Assembly (NCBI RefSeq): GCF_024171895.1
Contig: NZ_JAMTCQ010000013.1
Span: 124,001-188,000 of the forward strand
Source: Prauserella halophila
GTDB taxonomy: Bacteria > Actinomycetota > Actinomycetes > Mycobacteriales > Pseudonocardiaceae
Length of the DNA: 64,000 nucleotides
Direction of reading: 5' to 3'
Shown: piece by piece, positions 26,786 through 35,259 of the stretch
Numbering within the stretch: position 1 is the stretch's first letter
Layout of the letters: each line of letters opens with the position of its first letter
Notes under the pieces: generated by a model
Database searches by the model: none
The model's input: only the letters and a program-made list of their open reading frames with translations
Told to the model about the DNA's origin: nothing
Translations under genes and position numbers: made by a program

Positions 26786-27708
26786 TTCGTCAAGCTGCAG
26801 GAATGCCGGTCTCGAGGTTCGTGGAGTTGGTGGGCATTCCGCGTCGGTCTTACACGCGCTGGCTCGCTCGGGAACGGGCCGGTGGCGGGCCGGGCAAGGG
26901 CCCGTGGCCGGCACCGGCGGTGGAGGCCGCCGAGCCGATCGTGGAGAAGTACGCCCAAGTCTGGCCGGCGTGGGGTCACCGCAAGATCTACGGGCTCTTG
27001 GTCGCCGATGGATATGACTTCTCAGCGTCCACAGTTGAGCGGGCGATGCGGCGACGGAACCTGCTGCAACCAGTGACGTATCAGCGGGAACGTCGCCAGC
27101 TGGCTGCTGCACGCAAGGCGGCCTTCGCCGACCAGCCCAGTCGGCCGTATCAGGTGTGGCAGTTGGATTTCTCCGAGTACGAGACCATCACGGGTGGCGT
27201 GTGGCGACTGGCCGGATGCGCCGACTATTACTCGAAGTACGAGTTCGGCTGGCATGTGGCGACCACGAGCACGGCCGCCGATGCCATCGCGGCGGTCGAG
27301 CTGGCCATCGCCGAGGCCGAACGGCTGGTCCAGCGACCGTTACTGGAGCAGCAGACCGATCCGGACACCGGCGAGATTCGGCCAGTCATGCTGGTCACCG
27401 ACAATGGTTCCGCGTTCACATCCGTTCGGTTTGAACGCTTCCTGCGCACGCGTCCGGAGCTATCCCATGTCCGCACGCGAGCGAACACCCCTGGACAAAA
27501 CGGGGTACGCGAGCGGGCGTTCGGCTCGCTGAAGTACGAACACCTCTACCGCCTCGAGATCGACGACGGCCAGAGCCTGGCCACCGAAGCCGAGCAATAT
27601 AGACAGGTGTTCAACCACACACGCCCGCACGAGGCCCTCGGGCTTCGCAGGCCAGCCGAAGTCCACCACGAAGATCAACAAACACAAGCATCAACCGCGT
27701 CAAACTGA
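26782..27708 (+). CDS. IS3-family transposase OrfB (DDE integrase)
   Basis: 308 residues in the -1 frame relative to orfA. An HTH_21-like part (WPAWGHRKIYGLLVADGYDF) precedes the rve catalytic core with Asp in WQLDFSEY, Asp in MLVTDNGSAF and Glu in GVRERAFGSLKYE, the DD(35)E triad. The frame is also open 48 bases further upstream of the ATG, overlapping orfA, so either ATGA coupling or -1 frameshifting could express it. No inactivating change seen. Confidence 0.92.
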   Translation: MIRQAAGMPVSRFVELVGIPRRSYTRWLARERAGGGPGKGPWPAPAVEAAEPIVEKYAQVWPAWGHRKIYGLLVADGYDFSASTVERAMRRRNLLQPVTYQRERRQLAAARKAAFADQPSRPYQVWQLDFSEYETITGGVWRLAGCADYYSKYEFGWHVATTSTAADAIAAVELAIAEAERLVQRPLLEQQTDPDTGEIRPVMLVTDNGSAFTSVRFERFLRTRPELSHVRTRANTPGQNGVRERAFGSLKYEHLYRLEIDDGQSLATEAEQYRQVFNHTRPHEALGLRRPAEVHHEDQQTQASTASN

Positions 27709-27730
27709 GCCACTTTCTTGACGCGGGACA

Positions 27731-28143
27731 ATCCGGGCACGGGTGAGCCGGTGGATCTGGGGCGCACCCGGCGGCGGCCGAGTGCGGTGATCCGGGAGTT
27801 GGTGCGGGTGCGGGACCGGGAATGCGTCATGCCCTGGTGCCACCGGCCCGCCCGGCACTGCGACCACGACCACGAACACCCCTGGGCCACCAGCAGCAGT
27901 GGTGACAGTGACAGTGACGGTGGTGGGTCGACGTCGGTCGCCAACGGCGGACCCCGCTGCCGACGACACCACCGACTCAAAGACCACCCAGGCTGGAGCG
28001 CCCGCTACGACCCCGTCCACGGCGTCACCCGCGTGACGACACCGCACGGAGCGACCTACACCGCCCACCGCGAACCCGTCCTCACCCCGACACGCGACAC
28101 TCCGACACGCGACACCCCGAGCCGCACAGCCCTGGAACGTTAG
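27731..28143 (+). pseudogene. DUF222/13E12-type HNH endonuclease, 3' part
   Basis: Continues the frame broken at 26402 as GTGEPVDLGRTRRRPSAVIR. It carries the HNH core CVMPWCHRPARHCDHDHEHPW and GGPRCRRHHRLKDHPGW. The tail is Thr/Pro/Arg-rich with short TPTRDTP repeats. A short frame begins inside the element at 27718 and could make the nuclease part alone, but without a proper start signal. Excision or reversion of the element would restore one gene. Confidence 0.87.
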
Positions 28144-28330
28144 GACCCGGGACGTCAGGACCTGGGACGCACCACCTCGGGACGACAGGCGCCGACACGC
28201 CGCGCCCCCGCACACCGCCACACCACCCGTGCCGAACCGGAACGAGAAACCACCACCCCGGAACACCACGACAACGACAGCCCACCCTTCTAGGGACTGT
28301 CCGATGGCTGGTGTAACTGGTCGTTGTGGT

Positions 28331-29018
28331 TCAGTTGGTTGTTGAGGGGACGATGCGTCCCGGGAAGCTGATGGCGAAGGCGTTCAACTCCGGCCTCCGA
28401 CGCATCGCCCACCTCGTTCGGCCCCGTCCGGTGGGGTCGAACGAGGGCGTCCATGAAGATCACCGGATACACGTGATCGAGTGGGCGGTTGCACCACTCG
28501 CTCATCTCCTCGAACACCTTGCCGGTACTGCGCGAGATCGTGTCCTTGGACACCGTCGCACCGTGAACGTCCTCGACGTGCGCGGCGATCTCACCCGGTG
28601 GTCAGTCCGCGGGCGGTCAGCGACAGCACGATCTCATCGATCCCCGACAGCCGCCGCTGGCGCTTGGTGACCAGCTGCGGCTCGAAACTGCCCTCGCGAT
28701 CGCGCGGCACCTCGATCTCGACCGGCCCGACCTCGACCGGCCCGATCTCGACCGGCCCGATCTCGGTCTGCACCGTCTTCGCCCGGGTGTCGTTGCGCGA
28801 GTTCCCACTATGGTGCCCCGCCGGATCATGGGGCTCATACCCGAAAGGCTCGGTCATCTCCGCTTCCGACGCGGTCTCGAGCACCTGCTTGGTAAACCCG
28901 GTCAACACCCCATCCGGACCGACCAGCTCGCCCCCTCGCTACGGACTGACGCCACCAGGTGCCGGGCAAACTGCTGTTGATCAATCTGAGCCGACAGCGA
29001 CTCGATCGTCTCGTTCAC
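28331..29018 (-). pseudogene. IS256-family (Mutator) transposase remnant
   Basis: The family sequence can be followed on the minus strand in pieces. An N-terminal stretch (ESLSAQIDQQQFARHLV) leads to a frame change near 28905. Then TGFTKQVLETASEAEMTEPF to VTKRQRRLSGIDEIVLSLTA is followed by a one-base insertion at GLTTG near 28595, then VSKDTISRSTGKVFEEMSEW to VYPVIFMDALV. A deletion of roughly 250 codons then joins directly to the C-terminal DPTGRGRTRWAMRRRPELNA and SFPGRIVPST, ending at the TGA at 28331. GPVEI appears three times in tandem. GGGACTGTCCGATGGCTGG at 28293 resembles an IS256-type terminal repeat. Not functional. Confidence 0.83.
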
Positions 29019-29051
29019 CGGTGTGCTGAGGTTCTGTGGTTGTGTCTCGGT

Positions 29052-29183
29052 GTCAGCCGCTTTTCGGATGCTCAGAGCTCGTTGATTGAGGAGATTCTGC
29101 CGCGCCCGACGAGGCGCAAGGGCAGGCCGTTCTCGGACGTCAGGCTGAAGGTCGAGGGAATCATCTATCGACGGGGCTGGGGA
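29052..29183 (+). pseudogene. IS5-family transposase N-terminal remnant
   Basis: About 43 codons read VSRFSDAQSSLIEEILPRP then KGRPFSDVRLKVEGIIYR, matching the DUF4096 start of IS5-type transposases. The catalytic part is missing. It lies directly against the IS256 remnant on the other strand and 105 bases before the amidohydrolase. Confidence 0.65.
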
Positions 29184-29287
29184 CCGTGCGCCTGCCCCGA
29201 ACGACCTGCACGATCCGGTCGACCGTGCGACGGTGACATCCGAGCAGCTACCGGCGCCGGAGGCAGCCCGACAAGGAGGACCCGGCG

Positions 29288-30550
29288 ATGACCACGACAG
29301 TACTGACGGGCGCACACGTCTGGGACGGCACGGCCGACTCGGCCATGGGACCGTGTGACGTGCGGATCGACGACGACCGGATCACCCGGGTGGGTCCGGA
29401 CCTCGATCCGGGGCCCGGCGCGACCGTGATCGACCTCAGCGGTCACACCCTCACGCCCGGGTTCATGGACTGCCACACGCACGTCACCGTGTTCCCCGAC
29501 ATCACCCACGCCCTGACCGCGTCGGGCACCGCAGCCGCGCTCCGCGCCATTCCGACTCTCCGGGCCCTGCTGGACAACGGATTCACCACCGTCCGGGACC
29601 TGATGACCGGCGACCCGTACTACGCGACCATCGACCTGCGCGACGCTGTGGCCGCCGGCCTGATCGACGGGCCCCGGATGCTGGTCGCCCCGCATCTGAT
29701 CTCCGCCCGCGGTGGTCACGGCGATTTCTCCGGCGCCCTGGCCGATGATCTCCAGACCACCCACCGGCCGCTGGAAATGGCCGCCGCCGACGGATGCGAC
29801 GAGATCCGGACCCGGGTCCGGCAGGAGATCCGGGCGGGCGCCGACTGGATCAAGTTCGGTGCGACCGGCGGCTTCTCCAGCCCGTCCGACGACCCCGAGC
29901 AGACGACCTACAGTCAGCAGGAGATGACGGCGCTGGTCGAGACTGCACGAGACCTGGGCCGCCCGGCGACGCCGCACTGCTACGGCGACGAGGGCGTACG
30001 TCGCGCCGTCAGGGCCGGGGTGCGCAGCATCGACCACGGCAATCTCGCCTCACCGGATGCGTTGCGGATGGTCGAGGACGCGGGCGTGTTCCTGGTGCCC
30101 ACTCAGTACACGATGCTCGACAACGCCGAGCACGCCTTCGACGAGGCCTACTGGAAGAACCTGCCGAAATTCAAACAGGAGAAGTTCCAGAAGCACCGCA
30201 AGGCGCTGTTCGCCAGCGCGGAACACCTCGCCGAGAGCAAGGTCAAGATCGCGTTCGGCACCGATGCCGGCATGTTCCCGCATGCCGACAACTGGCGCGA
30301 GTTCCCGACGATGGTCGCCAACGGAATCGGCGAACTGCGCGCGCTCAAAGCCGCCACCAGCATCGCAGCCGAACTCCTCGGCCTCGACGAGCTCGGAGTC
30401 ATCGCCGAGGGCAAGATCGCCGACGTGATCGCCATGCCGGGCGACCCGTTGACCGACATCGACGTGACCGGGCGAGTGGACTTCGTGATGAAGGGCGGGG
30501 TCGTGCACCGTAGACCCGGCGGTGCACGACCCGTCGCGGCTACGGGGTGA
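29288..30550 (+). CDS. Metal-dependent amidohydrolase (imidazolonepropionase/prolidase-like)
   Basis: 420 residues. Metal-site motifs are GFMDCHTHV (HxH, near residue 62), the lysine in ADWIKFGATGG, PHCYGDEG, SIDHGN and, near the C-terminus, FGTDAGMFPH. The composite barrel returns in IAEGKIADVIAMPGDPL. It hydrolyses a cyclic amide, peptide-like or amide bond; the group includes Xaa-Pro dipeptidases and ochratoxinase-like enzymes. The ATG follows AAGGAGGA. The 3' end overlaps the convergent alcohol dehydrogenase by 11 bases. Substrate unknown. Confidence 0.85.
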   Translation: MTTTVLTGAHVWDGTADSAMGPCDVRIDDDRITRVGPDLDPGPGATVIDLSGHTLTPGFMDCHTHVTVFPDITHALTASGTAAALRAIPTLRALLDNGFTTVRDLMTGDPYYATIDLRDAVAAGLIDGPRMLVAPHLISARGGHGDFSGALADDLQTTHRPLEMAAADGCDEIRTRVRQEIRAGADWIKFGATGGFSSPSDDPEQTTYSQQEMTALVETARDLGRPATPHCYGDEGVRRAVRAGVRSIDHGNLASPDALRMVEDAGVFLVPTQYTMLDNAEHAFDEAYWKNLPKFKQEKFQKHRKALFASAEHLAESKVKIAFGTDAGMFPHADNWREFPTMVANGIGELRALKAATSIAAELLGLDELGVIAEGKIADVIAMPGDPLTDIDVTGRVDFVMKGGVVHRRPGGARPVAATG

Positions 30551-31580
30551 CGACGGCGCGGCCGCGCAGGGTGCCTTCGTGCAGGCGGTGGTAGGCCTCC
30601 GCCGCATCGTTGAGGTGGAACGTCTCGGTCTCGACCCGGATGTGGCCGCTGCGGGCGAGCGCGAACACCTCCATCAGTTCCGGCCGAGAGCCCCAGTACG
30701 GGGCACGCACGGTGGCGTCGTACGGCGCCGCGAGGATGCCGGCGCCGACCTGGCCACCCCCTACGCCGACGACGACCAGGTCGCTCTCGGTTCCCCGCAG
30801 CGCCGAACCGAGTTCGAGTGTCGGCTCGGCGGCGACGAAGTCGAAGATCGCCGTGACGGACGGGGTGCCGATCGCCTCGGCGATGCGGTCCTTCGCCTCG
30901 GGCGTCGACGGGAAGGCGAAGTGCGCACCGACCTCCTTCGCCAGCTCGAGCTTGTCGTCACTGACGTCGAGTGCGATGACCGTGGCCGTGGTGAGTGTGC
31001 GCAGCAGCTGGATCGCCACGTGTCCCAGACCTCCCGCGCCGATGACGACGGCCGTGCTGCCGGGCCCGAGCTTGCCGAGTGATCCCTTGATGGCGTGATA
31101 CGGCGTGAGCCCGGCGTCGGTGAGTGCGACGTTGCCGGCCGGGTCGAGATCCCCCAGTGGGACGAGGAAGCGAGGATCGTCCACGACCATGTACTCGGCC
31201 ATCGAGCCGTCGTGCCCGAGACCGGGCGGAGTGATCCCCAGCTCGGCGGCACGCTCGCAGTAGTTCTCCTTGCCCTGCGCGCACTGGATACAGCGGCCGC
31301 ACCCCCACGGCCCGTAGACGGCAACGGAATCGCCGACCTCGACGCCGGTCGCGCCCTCGCCGAGCTTGTCGACGATCCCGGCGCCTTCGTGCCCGAGCGT
31401 CATCGGTAGCGGATAACCGGCCCGGTACTGCTCCTCCGGCAGACTCATGACGAACGAATCCGAGTGGCACGCGCCGGCAGCCGTGACCCTGAGCCGCACC
31501 TGGCCGGGACCCGGTTCGGGCAGCGGAACCTCACGCACCTCCGGTGGAGCTCCGACCTTCACGTACTGCAGCGCCTTCAT
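30540..31580 (-). CDS. Zinc-dependent NAD(P) alcohol dehydrogenase
   Basis: 346 residues, medium-chain dehydrogenase fold. Catalytic zinc ligands lie in GACHSD and GHEGAGIV. The structural zinc cysteines are in GCGRCIQCAQGKENYC. The nucleotide loop is GAGGLGHVAIQLL. The ATG at 31580 follows GGAAAGG; longer readings include the low-complexity upstream region. Acts in the cytoplasm on an alcohol or aldehyde; the substrate is not evident. It may share transcription with the beta-propeller gene upstream on the same strand (130-base gap). Confidence 0.88.
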   Translation of the reverse strand: MKALQYVKVGAPPEVREVPLPEPGPGQVRLRVTAAGACHSDSFVMSLPEEQYRAGYPLPMTLGHEGAGIVDKLGEGATGVEVGDSVAVYGPWGCGRCIQCAQGKENYCERAAELGITPPGLGHDGSMAEYMVVDDPRFLVPLGDLDPAGNVALTDAGLTPYHAIKGSLGKLGPGSTAVVIGAGGLGHVAIQLLRTLTTATVIALDVSDDKLELAKEVGAHFAFPSTPEAKDRIAEAIGTPSVTAIFDFVAAEPTLELGSALRGTESDLVVVGVGGGQVGAGILAAPYDATVRAPYWGSRPELMEVFALARSGHIRVETETFHLNDAAEAYHRLHEGTLRGRAVVTP

Positions 31581-31709
31581 CACGACCACCTTTCCGCGAC
31601 CCCCGCCGCATGCCTTTCCGGCGGCCCCTGCCGCATCGCCGGAACCGCCCGTCATCGTCGCACCGACAAGCACCACTCGCACCGGGCAGCAGCGCCGCGC
31701 CGCACGCCG

Positions 31710-32672
31710 TCAGATCAACGCCGTGACATCGGGTTCCGGGCCGGTCGAGACGGTGCCGGTCGTCTCGAACGTCTCGAGATCGAGGATCGCCACCGTGTCG
31801 ATGTCCAACAGCGTGACGAACGCGGCCGGGGCCGACGGATGGAACGAGATTCCCGCCGGGATTCCCTCGAACGCGATGGACCGTTCCTCCCGCAGCTCGG
31901 AGTCGTACCGGGTGACGGTGCGGTTCTCGATGTCGGTGGTCAGCAGCGTGTCCTGCCCGGGGATGACGTAGACCCGCAGCGGATCTCCCGGCACGGCCGC
32001 CCGCTTCTTCTCCTTCAGCGTCCGCGCATCCAGCGCGACGAGCGCCTTGTCCTGGCGGGCGCCGACGTACAGCCACCGCTCGTCCTCGCTGAGCGCGCAG
32101 CTCTCCGGCAACCGCCCCGGCGAGGCCGTCACCGGCGATTCGGTGGCGTCGTGCGGGTCGATCCTGCTCACGGTGTGCGACAGCAGGCCGGTGACGTACG
32201 CCAGGGACCCCTCGCGGTTCGTCACCACCATGTGCGTCTTGATCCCGCCGGTGTGCACCGCCGCGGACGGGGCCCCGGCGGTCGCGGGCTCATCGATGCG
32301 CAGGAGAACGGCCTTCTCCTCGCTCAGCACGTAGAGCCGGTCCCGTTCGTCGATCGCGATGCCGTGCAGCCGGTTGAACGGGCTGAGGTCGATGGTCCGG
32401 ACGAGCTCACGCGCGGCGAGGTCGACGACGAACACGCTCGACCCGCCGGTGCCCACGTCGCCGGACATCCGCACGCCGTAATGCCCGATGTAGGCGAACC
32501 GCCGCGCACCGTCGAGGACCATCTCGTGCGGATACTCGCCGAGCTCGATCCGGTCGAGCAGAGCACCGTCGGCCACGTCGTGGAAGGCGACGGCGTGGCC
32601 GCTCTTCTCCACCACGACGAGTGTCCCCTCACCCGGATTCCCCCGGCCGCTGTCCGTCTCGTCCGCGGGCAT
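31710..32672 (-). CDS. YncE/YVTN-type beta-propeller protein
   Basis: 320 residues of repeating blade-like units, for example GTLVVVEKSGHAVAFHDV, YVLSEEKAVLLRID, WLYVGARQDKALVALDA and TVAILDLETFETTGTVSTG, as in lactonase-like propellers. The ATG at 32672 was chosen because the blades begin right after it. No signal peptide is seen, so it is probably cytoplasmic. Members bind redox cofactors or act as sugar-lactone hydrolases, but the active-site residues cannot be judged from sequence alone. Function open. Confidence 0.7.
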   Translation of the reverse strand: MPADETDSGRGNPGEGTLVVVEKSGHAVAFHDVADGALLDRIELGEYPHEMVLDGARRFAYIGHYGVRMSGDVGTGGSSVFVVDLAARELVRTIDLSPFNRLHGIAIDERDRLYVLSEEKAVLLRIDEPATAGAPSAAVHTGGIKTHMVVTNREGSLAYVTGLLSHTVSRIDPHDATESPVTASPGRLPESCALSEDERWLYVGARQDKALVALDARTLKEKKRAAVPGDPLRVYVIPGQDTLLTTDIENRTVTRYDSELREERSIAFEGIPAGISFHPSAPAAFVTLLDIDTVAILDLETFETTGTVSTGPEPDVTALI

Positions 32673-32876
32673 CGGTCGCCTCACCACGTCGAGTCGCCCC
32701 CTCGTCGTCGCCGCCCCGGCGGTTCCCGCGCAGCACCGGCGTTTCCCGCGCAACACTATGGGAGCGGGTGAGCGCGAGCAACGGCCGACATCGACTTCGA
32801 TCGCCGCCACCGCTTCGGACCCCACTGCTCACCACGGGTCTGCACATCCGAGGAGCGTCACGGACGTCCGGTCGCA

Positions 32877-33917
32877 TCAGCCGCCGGACTCCGGCCCGAC
32901 GAGCGGAGCGACGTACGACACCGCGCGGCCGTGCTCGTCCAGCACCCAGCCGAGTCGCTTCGGCGTACGCAGGACGAGCGCCGACTCCACCACGGTCAAC
33001 GGCGCCAGGTCGTGTTCCAGGTACTCCTGCATCTGCATCGACTCCTCGATCGAGCGCATCCAGGTGGTCACCAACAGGTTGGCCGGACCGGGCAGGCTGA
33101 CGATCTGCCGCACCGTCGAGCGCCCCCGCAGCTGGTTGACGCAGTCGGGAACGTGCCCGACCGGCACCCGGCACCACCAGTTGTGCACGATCGGCGAGGG
33201 GGTGTGCCCCTGGGCGATCTCGCATCGGAACGTGATCGCGTCGCCGGCGAGAAGCCGACCGAGGTGGCGGCGCACGGTCGCCACCGGCCGCCGGACCAGT
33301 CGAGCCAACTGGGCCGCGTTCCGGCGCCCGTCCGTTCCCAGGGCCTGGACGAGGTCCACGTACGGCGACTCCCAGGGCGTCACGCTCGCCGGTCGATCGG
33401 CTCCACCCTGTCCGCCACCGGCGGGCGGAAGCGCCGTCAGCGCCTGAGTGCGCGCCCTGTCCAGGGCGCCCACCCGCCAGCTGCTCCCCTCCAGGTGCAT
33501 CCGCGCGGCCAGGTGGGAGCGGGTGTTGAGGACCCCGGGCAGACCGGGGAGTTGATCGAGCAGCAGTGCGGAGAGCTCGGCCATTCCGCGCCCGAAGACG
33601 GTGAGCACGAGGCTGTACTCCCGGGAGGACTCCTCGATCGTCATCACCGCGGGCCACTGGGCGAGTTCCTCGACCAGCTGCCGCACCTGCCCGCTGGCGC
33701 ACCGCAGCTCCACGTACGCGACGCGGAGCTCGTAGTGCACGCTCACCCGCGGATAGGCGGTCACCCACGCGCTGCCGTCGGCCCGCAGCCGATCCCACCG
33801 GCGGGCCAGCGTCACCGGCGCGACGCCCAGAACGGAGCCGAGCTGGGTCCAGCTGGCCCGCGGCCGCACCTGCAGGGCGTGAATGAGCGAAAAGTCCTCT
33901 TCATCGAGGTCAGTCAT
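32877..33917 (-). CDS. Lrp/AsnC-family regulator with two tandem modules
   Basis: 346 residues, about twice the usual Lrp length. Two HTH/ligand modules are present: residues about 1-150 (DEEDFSLIHALQVRPRASWT, then VAPVTLARRWDRL) and about 180-346 (YVDLVQALGTDGRRNAAQLA, then RPVATVRRHLGRLLAG). Three consecutive ATG codons occur; the third fits GGGAG spacing best. It diverges from the M20 hydrolase/MFS pair with about 115 bases between, so it probably controls their expression. The effector is likely an amino acid or derivative. Confidence 0.83.
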   Translation of the reverse strand: MTDLDEEDFSLIHALQVRPRASWTQLGSVLGVAPVTLARRWDRLRADGSAWVTAYPRVSVHYELRVAYVELRCASGQVRQLVEELAQWPAVMTIEESSREYSLVLTVFGRGMAELSALLLDQLPGLPGVLNTRSHLAARMHLEGSSWRVGALDRARTQALTALPPAGGGQGGADRPASVTPWESPYVDLVQALGTDGRRNAAQLARLVRRPVATVRRHLGRLLAGDAITFRCEIAQGHTPSPIVHNWWCRVPVGHVPDCVNQLRGRSTVRQIVSLPGPANLLVTTWMRSIEESMQMQEYLEHDLAPLTVVESALVLRTPKRLGWVLDEHGRAVSYVAPLVGPESGG

Positions 33918-34032
33918 CATCATTTCTCCCAGTACCGCCCTTCGATGAGCGAATCCTTCGATTTTACGCCTCTGCCGGCGTGGCTCTCATACTCGAAGGC
34001 ACCCGTTCACCGACGTACGAGGAGCGCGACAC

Positions 34033-35259
34033 GTGGATCTCCACGACGACGCACGAGGCCAGCACCGCGAGCTCGAACGCCTTCGCCGTGACCTGCACCG
34101 CGAGCCCGAGGTCGGGCTCGACCTGCCCCGCACGCAGGAGAAGGTGCTGAGCGAGTTGGACGGGCTCGGCCTCGAGGTCACCACCGGCGAGAAGACCACC
34201 TCGGTCACCGCGGTGCTGCGCGGCACCGGCCCGCGCCGGGACGCGGCCGACCCGAAGACGGTGCTGCTGCGCGCCGACATGGACGCCCTGCCCGTGGCCG
34301 AAGCCACCGACCTGGAGTTCGCCTCCCGCAACGGCGCGATGCACGCCTGCGGCCACGATCTGCACACCACCTCGCTGGTCGGTGCCGCGCGACTGCTCCA
34401 CAGCCACCGCGACCGGCTCGACGGCGACGTGGTGCTGATGTTCCAGCCCGGCGAGGAGGGCTACGACGGCGCCGCGGTGATGATCGACGAGGGCGTCCTC
34501 GACTCCGCAGGCCGCCGGGCCGACGCGGCGTACGCCCTGCACGTCTTCTCCTCGACGCTGCCGAGCGGCCGGCTGGCCGGCCGCCCCGGTCCGATCCTGT
34601 CGGCGTCGAACCGGCTGCGCGTCGTGGTCCACGGCGCGGGCGGCCACGGTTCGATGCCGCACCGCGCCCAGGACCCGGTGACGGCCGCCGCCGACATGGT
34701 CGGTGCCCTGCAGACCATGGTCACCCGGCGCTTCGACATCTTCGATCCGGTCGTCATCTCCGTCGGGATGCTCCGCGCCGGCACCGCCCGCAACGTCATC
34801 CCCGACCACGCCGAGTTCGAAGCGACGGTGCGGTGCTTCTCCCCCGAGACGATCTCCCGGCTCGACGAGGTGATCAACGAGACCCTCGACGGCGTCGCCC
34901 GCACCCACGGCGTCACCGCCGACGTCCGGTTCGACGCCGAGTACCCGGTGACCGTCAACGACGCCGACGAGGCCGGATTCGCCGCCGGCGTGATCCGCGA
35001 GGCGATCGGCGAGGAGCACTACACCGACCTGCCGACGCCGGTCGCCGGGTCCGAGGACTTCTCCCGGGTGCTCGACGAGGTCCCCGGCGCCTTCCTCGGC
35101 CTCGGCGCCACCATGCCCGGCCTCGACCCGGCCGACGCCCCGAACAACCACAGCCCGTACGCCACGTTCGACCCGGCCACGCTCTCCCGCGCAGCGACCG
35201 TGTACGCCGAGCTCGCGATGCGCCGGCTGGACCGCTTCACCCGAGGAGCACCGCGATGA
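34033..35259 (+). CDS. M20-family amidohydrolase (hippurate hydrolase/aminoacylase-like)
   Basis: 408 residues from a GTG. Metal and catalytic motifs of M20D peptidases are LLRADMDALPV, HACGHDLHTT (His/Asp), QPGEEGYDGA (Glu pair), HGAGGHGSMPH in the lid domain and PVAGSEDFS. It should cleave N-acyl or N-aroyl amino acids to amino acid and acid. The stop overlaps the following transporter start by four bases, so import and hydrolysis are coupled. Substrate class inferred from family. Confidence 0.87.
   Translation: MDLHDDARGQHRELERLRRDLHREPEVGLDLPRTQEKVLSELDGLGLEVTTGEKTTSVTAVLRGTGPRRDAADPKTVLLRADMDALPVAEATDLEFASRNGAMHACGHDLHTTSLVGAARLLHSHRDRLDGDVVLMFQPGEEGYDGAAVMIDEGVLDSAGRRADAAYALHVFSSTLPSGRLAGRPGPILSASNRLRVVVHGAGGHGSMPHRAQDPVTAAADMVGALQTMVTRRFDIFDPVVISVGMLRAGTARNVIPDHAEFEATVRCFSPETISRLDEVINETLDGVARTHGVTADVRFDAEYPVTVNDADEAGFAAGVIREAIGEEHYTDLPTPVAGSEDFSRVLDEVPGAFLGLGATMPGLDPADAPNNHSPYATFDPATLSRAATVYAELAMRRLDRFTRGAPR

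Larger units (their letters stand above)
26403..27730 (+). mobile_element. Intact IS3-family insertion sequence (1328 bp)
   Basis: The ends are TG...CA, as in IS3 elements. Imperfect terminal inverted repeats of about 26 bp lie at 26403-26429 and 27705-27730, sharing CCGCGTCA and GTGGCTCAG. A 5-bp target duplication ATCCG is present at 26398-26402 and 27731-27735. Two overlapping transposase frames fill the element. Exact duplications and open frames point to a recent insertion. Confidence 0.93.

Noticed and set aside
28959-29291. Stand-alone 110-residue plus-strand gene
   Set aside because: Only the middle matches an IS5-type transposase start; both ends are unrelated sequence, so it is a remnant.
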